Below the pieces are notes generated by a model that saw only the letters and a program-made list of their open reading frames with translations, did not search any database and was not told the origin of the DNA. The position numbers were made by a program, and so were the translations under genes. DNA of 64,000 bases from Clostridia bacterium. GTDB lineage: Bacteria > Bacillota > Clostridia > Oscillospirales > CAG-272. The stretch lies in assembly GCA_017466445.1 (NCBI GenBank), contig JAFTUC010000010.1, positions 27,433 through 91,432 of the forward strand, read 5' to 3'. This document shows positions 62,645-64,000 of this stretch, one piece after another. Every line of letters begins with the position of its first letter. The first letter of the stretch is position 1.

Positions 62645-64000
62645 TTAAAGATAAATATATGCACCAATAGTTTGGATTGTATTATCATCGTATTTAAGCC
62701 ATCCATCGAGTATAGCCTGCTCAACAATATAGCCTCTTTCGATGTCAGGAGCCTGCTTAAACAAACTGTAGATATCATCCTTCAATGATGTTAGTTTTGC
62801 GGTTAATTTCTCATTATACGTTTTTTCTGCATTTCTATCAAAAATTACAACATTGGGAAGGATAGCACCGTCTTTTTTAAGATAGCCGTATTCAAGTAGC
62901 TTTTCAAGATAAGATTTCTCACACGATTCAGTACGTCCGCTACAAACCAACCATAACGTGTAGGCCTCTGGCCAGTTTAAGTGTGCAGGAGTTTTTTCGT
63001 GAATATTTTTGAACATAAACTTGAATTGAGCAAAGTCTATATCCTTTTTTACTTCGTTTTTATCATGCGAAAGATATCCATGTTCTCCAACAAATTCGGG
63101 CTTTTCCCAATCAATGTCTTCGTATCCGGTCAATGTCCAAGCACCGTCATCGGGACGCGTGGGATAGGTGCTTCTATATTCTAACGAAGTGTTATTTGCT
63201 GTATTTGCTGACCACTGCAACCAATCAAATGTTCTTACAATTAACGCCCATTTAGCCGCTTCATATCCCACATAATCACAATTTACTTTCGAGCCATCCT
63301 CAACAATATAAGTGTCGATCAGTTCACAAATTTTGTCAGTCATCGGCTTCTGAATTTTCTTGTTATTATCGTATTTTTTGCGCTGATCCTCTTTGCTGAT
63401 TATTTTAAATGCTGTTTGATATTTATTTTCGTTCTTAGCAAGTAGCTGTTCACGGGTCAAAAATTCAAGTTCATCTTCCATATAAGGCAAAGCTATGCCC
63501 AATTCAAGTGCCAGTTCCTCAGCAGTTTGCGGGTTTTCATATGTTTCGAGGAAAATATTTTTGTATAGCAAATGTGTGATAATAGACCAAGGCTGTCCTT
63601 TTTTGCCATCTCTGCCGTTTTGAACAAAAGCTATTTGCTCGGGATTATAACTGCGTTTTCCAAATTCTCTTGCCATATCCATACCTTCTTTCAAAATTTG
63701 TCTTGCACGGAGAAGCCGAGACTTCACCGTATTTGTGGAAAGCGAGAGCGATTCTGCAATTTCACGAACGTTTTTGTTTTCGATGTAATAAGCAACAATG
63801 ATGTTTCGATAATCACTTTTGATGAACGCCAGCTCGCGCCGAAGCAGAGCCATTTGCTCTGTATGTACCATTTCATCAAGGACATTTTCGCTATTGTCCT
63901 CTATTTCATAATCGCCGATATCGGAACCGGTCACCGATTCGTTTCGATTATGCTTTTCATTCGCCCATACCGAATAACGGTTGCGCGCGATCTGCCATAC
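62645..64000 (-). CDS. ECF-type sigma factor with long C-terminal extension, partial (second paralog)
   Basis: A 451-residue C-terminal part is visible; the frame stays open to the window edge, so the start (and most of sigma region 2) lies beyond 64000. The visible sequence begins within region 2 (VWQIARNRYSVWANEKHN) and continues through region 4 (NVREIAESLSLSTNTVKSRLLRARQILKEG) into the same unknown C-terminal domain as the gene at 17151, ending TIGAYIYL versus VIGAYMYL there. The sigma part is nearly identical between the two, the tail clearly more diverged. Repeat copy 4 follows the stop. Confidence 0.75.
   Translation of the reverse strand, partial: VWQIARNRYSVWANEKHNRNESVTGSDIGDYEIEDNSENVLDEMVHTEQMALLRRELAFIKSDYRNIIVAYYIENKNVREIAESLSLSTNTVKSRLLRARQILKEGMDMAREFGKRSYNPEQIAFVQNGRDGKKGQPWSIITHLLYKNIFLETYENPQTAEELALELGIALPYMEDELEFLTREQLLAKNENKYQTAFKIISKEDQRKKYDNNKKIQKPMTDKICELIDTYIVEDGSKVNCDYVGYEAAKWALIVRTFDWLQWSANTANNTSLEYRSTYPTRPDDGAWTLTGYEDIDWEKPEFVGEHGYLSHDKNEVKKDIDFAQFKFMFKNIHEKTPAHLNWPEAYTLWLVCSGRTESCEKSYLEKLLEYGYLKKDGAILPNVVIFDRNAEKTYNEKLTAKLTSLKDDIYSLFKQAPDIERGYIVEQAILDGWLKYDDNTIQTIGAYIYL

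Overview
The window reads as chromosomal DNA of an anaerobic, spore-forming Clostridia (Oscillospirales/Christensenellales-like, probably an uncultured gut or rumen lineage). The signs are pyruvate formate-lyase with its activase, dipicolinate synthase AB and a PdaA-type cortex deacetylase, DUF1836 and DUF1858 proteins, acetate kinase, TmcAL, strong Gram-positive Shine-Dalgarno sites, sigma-A promoters with 16-17 bp spacers and often an extended TGn -10, and compact intrinsic terminators between genes. The species assignment is inference.

Layout. 0-3 kb: uxaB-uxaA for galacturonate breakdown. 3-6 kb: pflB-pflA. 6-12.3 kb: guaB, a lipid kinase, a nitrilase-GDPD fusion and a Tet(M)-like GTPase. 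12.4-15.5 kb: sporulation genes dpaA-dpaB, pdaA and a second polysaccharide deacetylase. 15.5-24.1 kb: an accessory block with a TPR-type XRE regulator, a long two-part ECF sigma protein, two more XRE regulators, a duplicated pair of wall- or membrane-anchored surface proteins and a propeller-type lipoprotein. Near-identical 33-34 bp hairpin repeats bracket the first two genes. 24.2-31.1 kb: ygiQ and the rimP-nusA-ylxR-ylxQ-infB operon. 31.1-43.3 kb: housekeeping genes (tmcAL, ackA, a DtxR-like regulator, prfB, nif3, trmK, a HIT protein) mixed with lipoproteins and a GH15-like protein. 43.5-48.6 kb: a Gfo/Idh/MocA oxidoreductase, a flippase and a three-gene cluster of unknown membrane proteins. 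48.6-54.9 kb: an orphan glycyl radical enzyme with its own activase, two AraC regulators and an ADP-ribosylglycohydrolase-family protein. 55.1-59.6 kb: small hydrolases and a Ktr potassium system. 59.7-64 kb: a second accessory region with a CoiA-like protein, a 3' tRNA-Ser fragment that looks like an attachment site, a CsoR-EamA operon with a G-tract operator, a fourth copy of the hairpin repeat and a second long sigma protein cut by the window edge.

Functionally the core describes mixed-acid fermentation (PFL to acetyl-CoA, acetate kinase to ATP), pectin/uronate use, translation and RNA modification, and sporulation. The most unusual material is (i) the palindromic repeat linked to long-tailed sigma and XRE genes at both ends of the window, (ii) the glycyl radical enzyme with a Cys-Trp-Glu active-site motif, (iii) the copper-type CsoR that seems to control a drug/metabolite exporter next to a tRNA attachment scar, and (iv) the regulated three-gene membrane cluster. 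All functions come from reading sequence motifs; no database search was run.
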